NCBI GenBank assembly: GCA_032622095.1
Contig: CP136063.1
Coordinates: 63,317,897 to 63,381,896 of the forward strand
Reading direction: 5' to 3'
Length of the DNA stretch: 64,000 nt
Origin: Siphonodentalium dalli
Taxonomy: Eukaryota > Mollusca > Scaphopoda > Gadilida > Siphonodentaliidae
In this document: positions 46,501 to 56,362 of the stretch, piece by piece
Position numbering within the stretch: the first letter of the stretch is position 1
Layout: every line of letters starts with the position of its first letter
Translations under genes and position numbers: made by a program
Notes under the pieces: generated by a model
Database searches by the model: none
The model's input: the letters and a program-made list of their open reading frames with translations, nothing else
Told to the model about the DNA's origin: nothing

Positions 46501-49405
46501 GCCCGTGCTAATGGATTGATTTATGTTAAGATTGAATTTTGAAATCCAAGATGGCCACTGGCGGCCATGTTTTTTTTGCCGAATGACCCCAAAATGACTC
46601 GTTCCCAGCTACATGTCAATGTTAACAGCTATGACAAATTTTATAATGTACGACCTGTGCTAAAGGAAATTGTTGACGAATCACACACGGACGACGGATA
46701 CCAAGCGATGGCAACCCGGTCTGAACCCGGTCACCCAAGACCCATCCGTAGCAGATATTATAAGTTACAGGGCGAGTTGTTGCCGGATACGGTGTCATAT
46801 GAGGCGAAGTGAGATTAATATCGGGCGAGGCGCTAGCCGAGCCCGATATTAATCTCGCTGAGCCTCATATGTCACCGTAGCCGGCAACAACGAGCCCTGT
46901 AACGATTTTATCATGTCACCCACATATCATGTTTTCCGTGTGAGAATTTGAATTACTTATACGAAGTTGATTACCTGCCAGTAAGTAATTTTTTTGTCTA
47001 TGGCTATTAACTTGTGTAACGTCACAGTGACGCGTCATGTGCGTTGAACGTCAACGCATTGAATCAATGGCTAATCACCAAAAGCAGGACAACAAACTTG
47101 AGTTTGATAATTAATTTATGAGTGTTTAGAATTTCTCAAATATATCACATGCAGGTTTTGGTATATGGTACTATGTCTTTAAATTAACAGAACTTGATTT
47201 CCGACAGATATCCCTTTTCTTGGTGCCAAAATACACCGAAAATATACCCGAGGCGGCAGAGTTCCATGAAAAACAAAATGGCGGACATCGACCCCATATG
47301 GGAACCTAGCCCGTCCCATATGGATTCCATATGGGATGGGCTACAAAGATGACGACCCCATGTCTCCTGATATGCTTCTACCAACGGAGCATCCTCATTG
47401 GTTGATCCAACCAGGTGACATGATAAAAGCTAATATAGGCTCAATGGTTCTTGAGAAGAAATTATGTTAAGATTTACTATGGAGGGAAAGAGTTATGACC
47501 CTAGCTTCGCAGTTCGCACCTATTTGATCTGATTAACTTATTTGAACAAATCTGATTGTGAGTCACCTAGGGAACATGCACACTGAAATATATAAACATA
47601 TTTGGTATTTAATATGGAGAAGAAAACAATTGTTGATAGACAGATGGATAGACATCCCAACAGACTGAAACTCGCATACCAAATTTGGTTCCGATCAGAT
47701 AAAAATTGTTTGAGTTATGACAGCAATGCGTGAATTCGAAGTCGAAAAAGGGCCATAACTCCGTAAACAAAACTCGGATCAAACCCATATTCGAACTCGA
47801 TCATATACAAAATTTGGTTCCGATCGGATATAAAATATTTGAGTTATCGCACCATGCGTAAAGTGTCCACAGACAGACAGACGATGAGTGGTCAATCCGG
47901 ACGTCGACATTATGTTTACCATACTATGGTATGGGTAAACATAAAAATGGATGTTGATTTGCTTGCGTTCCATAGAGTATGGATGCAAGTTGGTGTGACA
48001 TTTTGTGTGGAACACTTTCATGAAAATGTGAGACCAAATTGCATCCTTACTCCGCTATGGAATGCAACAAAATCAACATTCATTACTTATATTTACACTC
48101 AAATGACATATTAAAAGAGTTTCATTTTCAACGTTAATATCGTGGCTCGGTGCAAGTTGCATCTACACAAAAATGGATGCAAGTTGGGGTCAGCCCGCAA
48201 CGTCATGTGACGTAATATCAACCAACCAACGTCCTACATGCATGTGCCACAGTAGGAATGCATGTGTGAGTGTAAATATATGTCATTCTATTCGCCAAAG
48301 GGCTAAACGATAACAGTTGAATTCAAGATGTGCCTGGTGTGTTCAATACCGGCTAAAGTTATTTAATGAGGAACAAATATAAACAAAGAAATATATTTCC
48401 TGCCTTCTTTGTTCTGTTATAAAGTTCCTGTCAGACGGGGTCAGAACAACAAAAATTCACAGGTTTTGTACCTGGTGGAATATGATCTCTACAGGAATTA
48501 GCCAGAGTAGAGATTCATGGCATGATCTACGACTACGGATGACAGTTACAGTGGAAACAAACATAAACATTTTTAGTCATACCTGTAATTTTTTAACACA
48601 AATGCATATTTTTGAGGCTCAAAATGACCAACTATGATCTTTTCTAGCAATACTGCCAATAGTACTATTAGTACTAGTAGCATGTGACATTTGTACGACA
48701 AGTAAGATAACTCATTTTCAAAAATAAATCAGGTTTTGAGGAGAATTGTTTGCCAAATTCTGGAGAATCGACGTCCCCTGATATGCGTCAGATATAATCA
48801 CTCAATCACTGAATCAGATGGCACTGGCAGTGGCATTTGAATTCACGACAAGCAAAAATGATTTAAAATGGTAATATATGTAGCATATATTTATACATAT
48901 AAACTGTTACTAGTGCTAGTCTAACTGTAATTTATACAGTGCTTTATTGTCATTAATCACTAAACTACTTTAAAGTTTAATTTAAACACCACAACATTCA
49001 ACAAGCATTGAAATGGGCGAAAAAACAAAACACAACGGTGTTTGGGGGAAGCCCTCCGGTATTCTGCGCCATCTGGTGCAGTTATCACAACTTCTAATTA
49101 TAGATCTAACCTTCGCAACATTGACCCTGTCCGCCGCAGCGACGTTGGCAATTTTCATCGCCCCGACAATAAAGAAATTCCCGGGCGACCCACTTAGCTT
49201 TCGACACACAAGTGTACGGCACTAACGGTTTCAATAGACGTATTTTATCAGTAAGTGGTCCACCCGAACCCTTTACGACCATCACGACATCATTTTTTAG
49301 TTCTCTCCCCTTCGAAGACATGTTTGCATATTTAAAGATGTCAAAACTTTCCAGTTTTGATCGCAGATCGTCCTCATTGACCCTGAAATGTATGGAAGCG
49401 GCCAT
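43600..49405 (-). CDS. Partial relative of the MULE/SWIM gene: N-terminal part, 3 exons
   Basis: Exons on the minus strand: 49405-49111, 45147-44966 and 43728-43600 with GT/AG junctions and phases 1, 0, 0 (606 bases, 202 residues). The ATG at 49405 begins MAASIHFRVNEDD. Residues 80, 86, 90, 96 and 100 repeat exactly the C-x5-C-x3-C-x5-C-x3-C spacing of the gene at 30921, and WDVCMVGQH (133-141) matches WNIEVIGQH. The first intron falls at the same place and phase. Exon 3 ends RPTINQLTAFLRKHLGM before GTAAGG. I find no transposase or SWIM exons further on; they would have to overlap the plus-strand gene. So it is either a truncated duplicate or a short gene coding only the N-terminal domain. 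Confidence 0.6.
44238..44510 (+). repeat. Second copy of the 7951 repeat
   Basis: Starts tttaaagacccacttaattt. Similar to 7951-8225 throughout; lies in intron 2 of the minus-strand gene. Confidence 0.7.
46080..46710. repeat. Repeat block of the gatggccactggcggccatg family
   Basis: About three to four diverged units with gtcatgcaaagagtaaaatc, gccatgtttttt, cgaatgaccccaaaatgact and acaaatttcatgat, as at 28301-29290. Lies in intron 1 of the minus-strand gene. Confidence 0.75.
46764..46903. mobile_element. Foldback MITE, 140 bp
   Basis: GTTACAGGGC at the left is matched by GCCCTGTAAC at the right. Arms including gttgttgccgg, gtgtcatatgaggc and gattaatatcgggc pair around a centre near 46835. Confidence 0.88.
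47640..48290 (+). repeat. Dispersed repeat, copy 2
   Basis: Direct relative of 41395-41955, including aacataaaaatggatg and gcttgcgttccatagagtat. Confidence 0.75.
48291..49110. other. Intron sequence of the minus-strand gene, nothing recognised
   Basis: AT-rich, no repeat family recognised, no coding stretch. Confidence 0.4.
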
Positions 49406-49435
49406 GTTTAATACCCAAAAAGGACACGTGATGAA

Positions 49436-49560
49436 CAAACGAGATTTCATTAACCTGGGTAACTTTATCACCATTTTCTCCAACCTGGGTAACTTTATCA
49501 CTGTTTTGGGAACCTGGGTAACTTTATCACGAAAAACCGGTGAGAGTGACCTATTCAGCG
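49436..49560 (-). repeat. Inverse copy of the 25213 repeat, upstream of the partial MULE-related gene
   Basis: On the minus strand it carries gtgataaagttacccaggtt three times, 30-130 bp upstream of the ATG at 49405. It could therefore be in the promoter or 5' untranslated region of that gene. Confidence 0.8.
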
Positions 49561-50005
49561 TAACTATATAGCACATGTTTACAAAGAGATAGACCATCTT
49601 TATACACCGGTAACTATATAACACATGTTTACAAAGAGATAGACCATCTTTATACCCCGGTAACTATATAGCATATGTTTACAAAGAGATAAACCATATG
49701 TATACCCCGGTAACATATATAGCACATGTGTACAAAGAGATATACCATCTTTATACCCCGGTAACTATATAACACATGTTTACAAAGGGATAGACAATCT
49801 TTATACACCGGTAACATATATAACACATGTTTACAAAGAGATAGACCATCGTTATACCCCGGTAACTATATAACACATGTTTACAAAGAGATAGACAATC
49901 TTTATACACCGGTAAACATATAGCACATGTTTACAAAGAGATAGACAATCTTTATACACCGGTAAACATATAGCACATGTTTGCAAAGAGATAGACCATC
50001 TTTAA
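49556..50005. repeat. 47-bp tandem array made from a MITE terminus, about 9-10 units
   Basis: Each unit contains ggtaactatataacacatgt, ttacaaagagatagacc and atctttata. In inverse this is the first 50 bp of the TTAA MITE (gatggattatctctttgtaa, acatg..., tatagttaccggggta). Unit length is 46-48 bp. Confidence 0.9.
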
Positions 50006-50849
50006 CAATTTAGATAGTTTCCTGGGTATGAAATAATAGGTATGAGTCCAGATCCCGACCCAAACACGATTCTATCAATTACTTTTGATTTTATTTCGAT
50101 AAATTTCAACACTTCTTTGTTCTATAAATAGAACTTTTAGATAGAGGGATCCAGCTGGTGCACCGCAAAATGTCTCAGATTAAGTGTATCTATTGTAATA
50201 TTAAGTGCGAATGAAGTAGATAAGACCTGGAATTTAGCATATGCTTATTTTTCAATGATTAAAATAACTGAAATAGCAAAAAATATATATAAAGAACACG
50301 GTCATGAATATCAGGGATACGGAAGTTTGGAGCCGCCTCATACAGAAATAAATTCCACGCCTAGATAGGCGTTTATTCGACGACCATCGCGTGGTTATGC
50401 CGGTCATCTGCGTAGTTACGCCGATCATCGGAATAGTTACGCCGATCGTCGGAATAGTTACGCCGATCATCGGAATAGTTACGCCGATCATCGATAGGCG
50501 TAGTTACGCCGACCATCGACGTAGTTGAGCCGATCATCGGCGTATATACATTTTATTGTTTAATTTTGTGACTAATTATCACTTACAACTATGGAATAAA
50601 ACAATACAAACAATCAATCTGGGACATTTAACTTTTGGGGCGTACCCTTGTGATCTCTATCACTATATGGTATCATCTGAATGGTCTATTGCACAGAACA
50701 ATAAAGTGTCCCATTTAATCATCTCTTTTTATAATAAAATCCTTATTAATTGAGAGCGTTTCCGGACAGGGATCTTCAATTCATATTTATTATGTTATAC
50801 CCACGAAACTATTTCAAAATTGTTATATGAAGAGATAATCCATCTTTAA
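50002..50849 (+). mobile_element. Diverged TTAA MITE with an internal minisatellite
   Basis: TTAA at 50002-50005 and 50846-50849; right terminus agagataatccatct. The right half (aataaaacaatacaaacaat and so on) matches the family. The middle contains a 21-bp tandem array at 50400-50545 (atagttacgccgatcatcgg, about 7 units). Confidence 0.65.
50400..50545. repeat. 21-bp tandem array
   Basis: Units of atagttacgccgatcatcgg plus one base, seven imperfect copies. Confidence 0.9.
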
Positions 50850-51297
50850 TTTTGATTTTATTTCGAATATGTTCTGATATAATACGATGATTAAAAGGGA
50901 CAATTAATTGTATCAATGTTCGTTGACCAAACTTCAAAATATCGAAATGATCAGTAAGATTTGTTGAATATATTCCCTATGTCTGTTTTAAATGTTAGTT
51001 TCGCTACACGGGCAGACTTTCTGTAATCTTTCATCGAGAAGGTTTCGGCCAAACTCCATGCAGCGCCCTCTCCGTTATCATTAAGAACGATCACTGCCTG
51101 TGGGATGGTACATCTATTTTTTACATTTGGTCGGAACTATATTTAGTCACCTATTATCTTATTTTGACCACCAAAACTTTGCAATAATGATAATTTTTTC
51201 GATAGTGATAAGAATAATATGAACTGAGACAGACGTAAAACATAAGAACTAAGGTATTGTCAGAAATCCTTAACAAATGTCCTTGTGGGAGATTAAT

Positions 51298-51452
51298 ATT
51301 ATCCATCATGACCTGGGGTGTGGGATGGAAAAATCTCACCCGAGGGGCCAGATATTTGGGCCGGACACGAGGCTTGCCGAGTGGCCGGACCAATTATCTG
51401 GCCCGATGGTGAGATATTCCATGCCCACATCCCAGGTCATGATGGATCATTT
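51298..51452. mobile_element. Foldback element, about 150 bp
   Basis: tccatcatgacctgggg...gggatgg...atctcaccc...gggccagata on the left pairs with tatctggccc...ggtgagata...ccatgcccacatcccaggtcatgatgga on the right (shown in pieces). The arms differ at scattered bases. Confidence 0.85.
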
Positions 51453-53240
51453 TTCTCCCAACACAAGAGCCTCATTCAGATTTATACCAATCATTGGCAG
51501 ACTCCAGTAGCTTTATAACGGTATATCTGGGGATAAATCTGATGCTATATTCGTGATTATATGGGATGATTTCGGTATATACCAAATGTATATAGTGTAA
51601 AAAACAAAGCGCGCCATCCGTGCTCTCAGGGTTAATACGTTAGAGTGAAATTGACACGGTCTTGTGAAATCGACATGATACGTCACATCGTTGCACCTGC
51701 ACATATTCCGAAAAACGCGCGTATTGATATGAAGTATAAACAACTAGACTAATCGATTTTGTCATGGGAAATGCCCATATCGCTACCATTAGAAAAGGAA
51801 ACATGTGAATATATGACAGACAAATGTTAGTTAGACGCGATCGACGATTTATTGCAACGATGACAACTGTTCGAATGTGGAACTATTTCGTTCGTCATTT
51901 GTAAATCGGCTATTGTTTACGAGTTACGAAATGTGCATGCCAGTTTCGCTTTGGAGGCCTTCTGTTTTTGATGGAATGTGTTCGCACAATTAGTCGTTTA
52001 TATTCCATGTTGTGCAACTCTGCGTCTGCAAAGTGAGGTTATGTTGAAGGTTCTTCGTGATTAACATGTTCGAAGCTTATCTCCTATTCTCCATGTGTAT
52101 TAGCGTCCACGAATTCGTCCGTATTTATTGACTTGTAACGCGAAGCGTAACTGGTTGGTCGCCATTGTTTTAGTTCAAACAAAACATGATGACGGATTGT
52201 TAAATTAGCTCTTAATCAAATAAGTAAAGCGGTCACGTGGGTGGGGTGATACAGATGGTCACGTGTTATGTGCGACAGGGAAATCTCACCCAGCTATCTC
52301 ACACGGGCTGCCTGTGCTAAAGTTTGTAGGGGGTGGGAGAAAACTCTGTCTGGGTTTTTGGGTTTCGGCTTGTCTTGTCTTAATAAGGAAAATGTCAGAC
52401 ATACAGGTAGTTCTAGTTATTATCACCATACGCGTGTTTTATTTGCAAGTCAAGTGCGCATATTCGGATGCTAAGGTTTACACTCTGAAAAAAGTAAAAG
52501 GCCATAGACCCCTGCCGCCCATGTGCGCATTTTGAATTGATATATTAAATGGGTGTCTATACAGTAACTACTGGGGCCTATGTATAGACGAACCCTTGTA
52601 AAAGCATATGACAAATTCCTGAGAACAATTGCAATAGAAACGCTTATCATTTAATCGTCTGGTCGGTTTCGCGTAAATATACAAAAGAGCACTGTGAAAA
52701 TTCGCGAATTCGCACCGTGTCTGGGGCGGAATGCAAACCAGTTCTCACGGGGCAGGTGCGACCCTGCGTGTAGGCTATGTGATCACTCATAGTTCTGTGG
52801 ATGGTACCACTGAGTGAAACCACATAATGGGTGGCATGTTAATTCATGAACACGATATTTTCATCGTCCTTTGTTCGACGTGGAAATACGTTGATACGTT
52901 GATGTTAGTCACAGGTGTTGTGTGTCACGTAATTTGATCCGAATGAGAGCATAGTCACAGTGAACTATAGGAGACATGGACACTGCATCTAGGTAACGGT
53001 CAGACGGTAGCGGCACAGAATGGCGACACAAATATATCAATTGTAAATACCGGTAGCCTATAACTTAGTATAAGACATTTTAATGGTCAACTTGGCTTTT
53101 AGCGACATCATCATTTGGCAGCGCATACTACTAGTTTATAGATATCGGTATACGATAAAATAATGACCTGTAGTGTATTGAAGAAGAAGTTCAGAAACCT
53201 ATGGGTCAAACACTGAACATTAATTAGACAATCCGGCACG
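51453..53240. other. Upstream region of the fourth zinc-finger gene
   Basis: Mostly single-copy-looking DNA with somewhat higher GC. Short ORFs here have no recognisable domain. The promoter of the gene at 53241 is expected within it; nothing specific can be named. Confidence 0.35.
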
Positions 53241-54479
53241 ATGGGAGACGCTAACCAGATTGTAACTGTTCATGATACAATCCACACCGGGGATCGCCCA
53301 CACCAGTGTGATGTGTATGTTGAATCATTCACACAGCCGGGCGACACGACGAGACATAAGAGAAATCAAGCCAAAGATCGACCATATGCATGTGATATAT
53401 GCATGAAATCATTTGTTAGATCGAGCCACTTGACTGAACATATAAGAATCCACACCGGAGATCGCCCTTATCATTGTGATATGTGCAGGAAATCATTCAG
53501 CCGGTCGAGCAACTTGGTGACACATACGAGAACTCACGCAGTCGATCAGACATATAAATGCGATTCCTGCCGTAAATCATTCAACGACAGTGGCAAGCTG
53601 ACTAGACACCAGAGAATGCATACCGGGGATAAGCCGTACCATTGTGATATATGCGAGAAATCATTTAATCATTCAAGCCACTTGGTGAGACATAAGAGAA
53701 TCCACACAGGAGATTGTCCGTATCAGTGCGATATATGTGGGAAATTATTCAACAGTAATGATCAGCTGACCAAACATAAGAGAATTCACACCGGAGATAA
53801 GCCATACCATTGTGATATATGCGACAAATCTTTTAATCAGTCAAGTACCTTGGCGAGACATACGATAATCCACACCGGAGATCGCCCATATCAATGCGAT
53901 GTCTGCGAGAAATCATTTGCTGCCCAGAGTAGACTCATGATACATAAGTGCACCCACACCGGAGATCGGCCTTACGGTTGTGATATATGTGGGAAATCAT
54001 ATATTCAGCCGAGAGACCTGGTGAGACATAAGAGAACCCACACCGGACATCGCCCTTACTGTTGCAACACATGCGGGAAATCATTTATCCTGTCGAGCGA
54101 TCTGGTGAGTCATGAGAGAATTCACACCGGAGATCGCCCGTATCAATGCGAGCTTTGTGGGAAATCGTTCAAGCATGGTAGTAACCTGACCGCACATAGG
54201 AGAATCCACACCGGGGATCGCCCGTATCAGTGCGACGTGTGTGAACAATCATTTACCAAAGCTAGTCAGTTGACAAAACACGAGAGCATTCACACACAAG
54301 TTAGGCCTTATACGTGTGATATATGCATGAAATCATTTAACAAATCGAGTCACTTGACGGAACATAAGAGAATTCACTCCGGTGATCGTCCGTATGCGTG
54401 TGAGATGTGTGAGAAGTCATTCACTCGACCGAGCGTCCTGCTGAGACATAAGAGAATCCACACCGTGCATCAGCATTAA
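53241..54479 (+). CDS. C2H2 zinc-finger protein, 14 finger units, stop codon in a MITE target site
   Basis: The 412-residue ORF starts MGDANQIVTVHDTIHTGD, with the same start context as the 16662 gene. Fourteen 28-residue units follow. Unit 1 is degenerate (CDVYVESF has Tyr in place of the second Cys, and its last His is Gln); units 2-14 are canonical. Linkers vary (TGDRP, TGDKP, TGHRP, AVDQT, TQVRP), so the array is more diverged than its neighbours. The last finger ends HKRIHTVHQH and the TAA stop is part of the TTAA at 54476-54479, where a MITE begins. Finger remnants occur beyond the MITE (55600-55830), so the protein has been truncated by the insertion. It probably still codes a nuclear DNA-binding protein. 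Confidence 0.78.
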   Translation: MGDANQIVTVHDTIHTGDRPHQCDVYVESFTQPGDTTRHKRNQAKDRPYACDICMKSFVRSSHLTEHIRIHTGDRPYHCDMCRKSFSRSSNLVTHTRTHAVDQTYKCDSCRKSFNDSGKLTRHQRMHTGDKPYHCDICEKSFNHSSHLVRHKRIHTGDCPYQCDICGKLFNSNDQLTKHKRIHTGDKPYHCDICDKSFNQSSTLARHTIIHTGDRPYQCDVCEKSFAAQSRLMIHKCTHTGDRPYGCDICGKSYIQPRDLVRHKRTHTGHRPYCCNTCGKSFILSSDLVSHERIHTGDRPYQCELCGKSFKHGSNLTAHRRIHTGDRPYQCDVCEQSFTKASQLTKHESIHTQVRPYTCDICMKSFNKSSHLTEHKRIHSGDRPYACEMCEKSFTRPSVLLRHKRIHTVHQH

Positions 54480-55536
54480 AGATGGTTTATCTCTTTCTAA
54501 ACGTGTTATATAGTTAACGGGTATAAACTATTAGATAAGAATCGAAGACCCCTGTCCGGAAATGCTTCTATCGATTAATATTGATTACATTTCGAATATT
54601 TTCTGGTCTAAAAACGTGTGGTTTCTTAGCTGACGTACAAAAGTGGTTACTATTAAAGGTGGATTATCTTTGTAAACATGTATTATATAGTTACCGGGAT
54701 ATAAAATATTAGATCTGAATCGAAGACTCCTGTCCGGAAATGCTTCTATCGATTAATATTAATTTTATTTCGAATATTTTCTGGTCTAAAAAAGTGTGGT
54801 TTAGCTAACGAACACTAGTGGTTACTGTTCATAGAGACCAGAATTTTATGGTGTAATTTTGTCACAAATAAACATTAATTATACTCATTATCGCTTATAA
54901 CTATGGAATAAAACAATACAACCAATCAATCTGAGACATTTGACGTTCGGTATGTAGCCATTGGAATAGCCCAATGCGCTATATCACTATATGGTATCAC
55001 CCGAATGGTCAGTTCTAAAAATATACAAATAAACGGTCCCAATAAAATATTCGAAATCAAATCAATATTAATTGATAGAAGCCTTTCCGGACAGGGGTCT
55101 TCAGTACATATTTATTATTTATAACCCACTCAACTATTTCAAATTTGTTATTTAAAGAGATAATCCATCTTTGACAGAGACTATTATTTGTATTGTGTAA
55201 TTTCGTCACAAATAAACGTAAGTTAGATTCATTATCGCTTATAACTTTGTAATAAAACAATATAAATAAGCAAGCTGGGACATTTGACTTTCGGATAATA
55301 TCTATGGGGACATCCTGATGATCTATATCGCCTAGGTGATATGTTCTAAAAATAGCACCATAAAGTGTCCCACGTTATCATGTCATTTTATAGTAAAATA
55401 TTCGAAATGAAATCAAAATAATTGATCGAAGCGTTTCATCAATTCACTCAATTGGTCATCAATTCATATTTGTTATTTTATACCCATGAAACTATTTTAA
55501 AATTGTTGCACGGAGAGATACTAAGACCATCTTTAA
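54476..55536 (+). mobile_element. TTAA MITE copy E, outer element of a nested pair
   Basis: TTAA at 54476-54479 and 55533-55536. Left terminus AGATGGTTTATCTCTTT. It is interrupted at 54653 by copy F, exactly at the TTAA of its own actgttaacagag sequence, and resumes at 55175. More diverged than copies A-D, as expected for an older insertion. Confidence 0.85.
54653..55174 (+). mobile_element. TTAA MITE copy F, nested in copy E
   Basis: Left TTAA 54653-54656, right TTGA 55171-55174 (one substitution from TTAA). Full set of landmarks of the family in order. Younger than copy E because it interrupts it. Confidence 0.85.
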
Positions 55537-55599
55537 CGTGATGCATGTTGATGTGGGGATCTATTCTATCATTTTTGGTAACTTGACGAGACGTACATG

Positions 55600-55835
55600 T
55601 GTAAGAGTATTTGTGGCATAACTCGTGCATTAGATGGTCGTATCGTGTTATGTCTGCTCGAGAAATGTTTACTCGGATAAGCGGATCAGAAACAAGAAAT
55701 TCAATTCTGGAACACGACTATCAATTGCGATGTCTGCTGAAAATGTATATTATCGCTCAGTGGAGCCATCTGTCACGACAACAGATGATTTATACGCGAT
55801 ACATGTGTGTGGATCGAGATACGCTTAGGTATGAG
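55600..55835 (+). pseudogene. Decayed finger tail of the 53241 gene
   Basis: tcgtatcgtgttatgtctgc followed by cgagaaatgt corresponds to a damaged YRCDVCEKC finger start, and tgcgatgtctgctgaaaatg to another. No open frame survives. Confidence 0.55.
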
Positions 55836-55934
55836 TAAACACAATCTACAGCCCGGAAGAGGGTAAGATATACGACATCATGTTGGTGTGATGACATTAC
55901 TGTGATTCCGATATATCAGCTCACCATACACATA

Positions 55935-56362
55935 CTGTTTGAGGGAATAATGAAATATTATGTCCTTTTTGATATTAAAGAAAAACTAGAACTTGTACAC
56001 TTAAATGATACAGGAGAACCAACACATCACTGCGCAATCACTGGCACCTGGGACATTATCGATCATGCGTTCGCTACGGAGGCCGCTGCCAAACTCGGAA
56101 TAGAAACCAACGTAGGCGCTGGTGTTGGCAGCGATCACCTCCCGCTCTAACTAACTATTAAAAAAATTCAACCAAAGAAAATTAAATCAATACTACGCAG
56201 AAACCTCGTCAAAGCAGATTGGAATCTTTTTCAACAAGAAATTGCAAAAAAACTCTCAAATTCCCCTCTTACAAAACCAAAAGAACTAGCAAATTTAATT
56301 TTTGCAACAGTGCAAATTTTTTTGGGATTGGGTGGGAAAAGAACTAGAATCAGCCGCGCTAA
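55935..56362 (+). mobile_element. LINE fragment, part 1: end of endonuclease domain
   Basis: NDTGEPTHHCAITGTWDIIDHAFAT and then GVGSDHLPL is the C-terminal part of an APE-type endonuclease, with the catalytic SDH. After a stop the same frame continues TIKKIQPKKIKSILRRN and so on. It is interrupted at 56363 by a DNA transposon and continues at 58298. Confidence 0.75.

Noticed and set aside
47184-47384. 66-codon minus-strand ORF with repeated MGS-like phrases
   Set aside because: It comes from a local imperfect repeat (catatgggat and related) in an intron.
49556-50005. Possible CRISPR-like or centromeric array
   Set aside because: The units are contiguous copies of a MITE end; no spacers, and the array is only about 450 bp.
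52263-52535. 90-codon ORF with a hydrophobic stretch
   Set aside because: Not supported by composition or context; overlapping frames of similar length are present.
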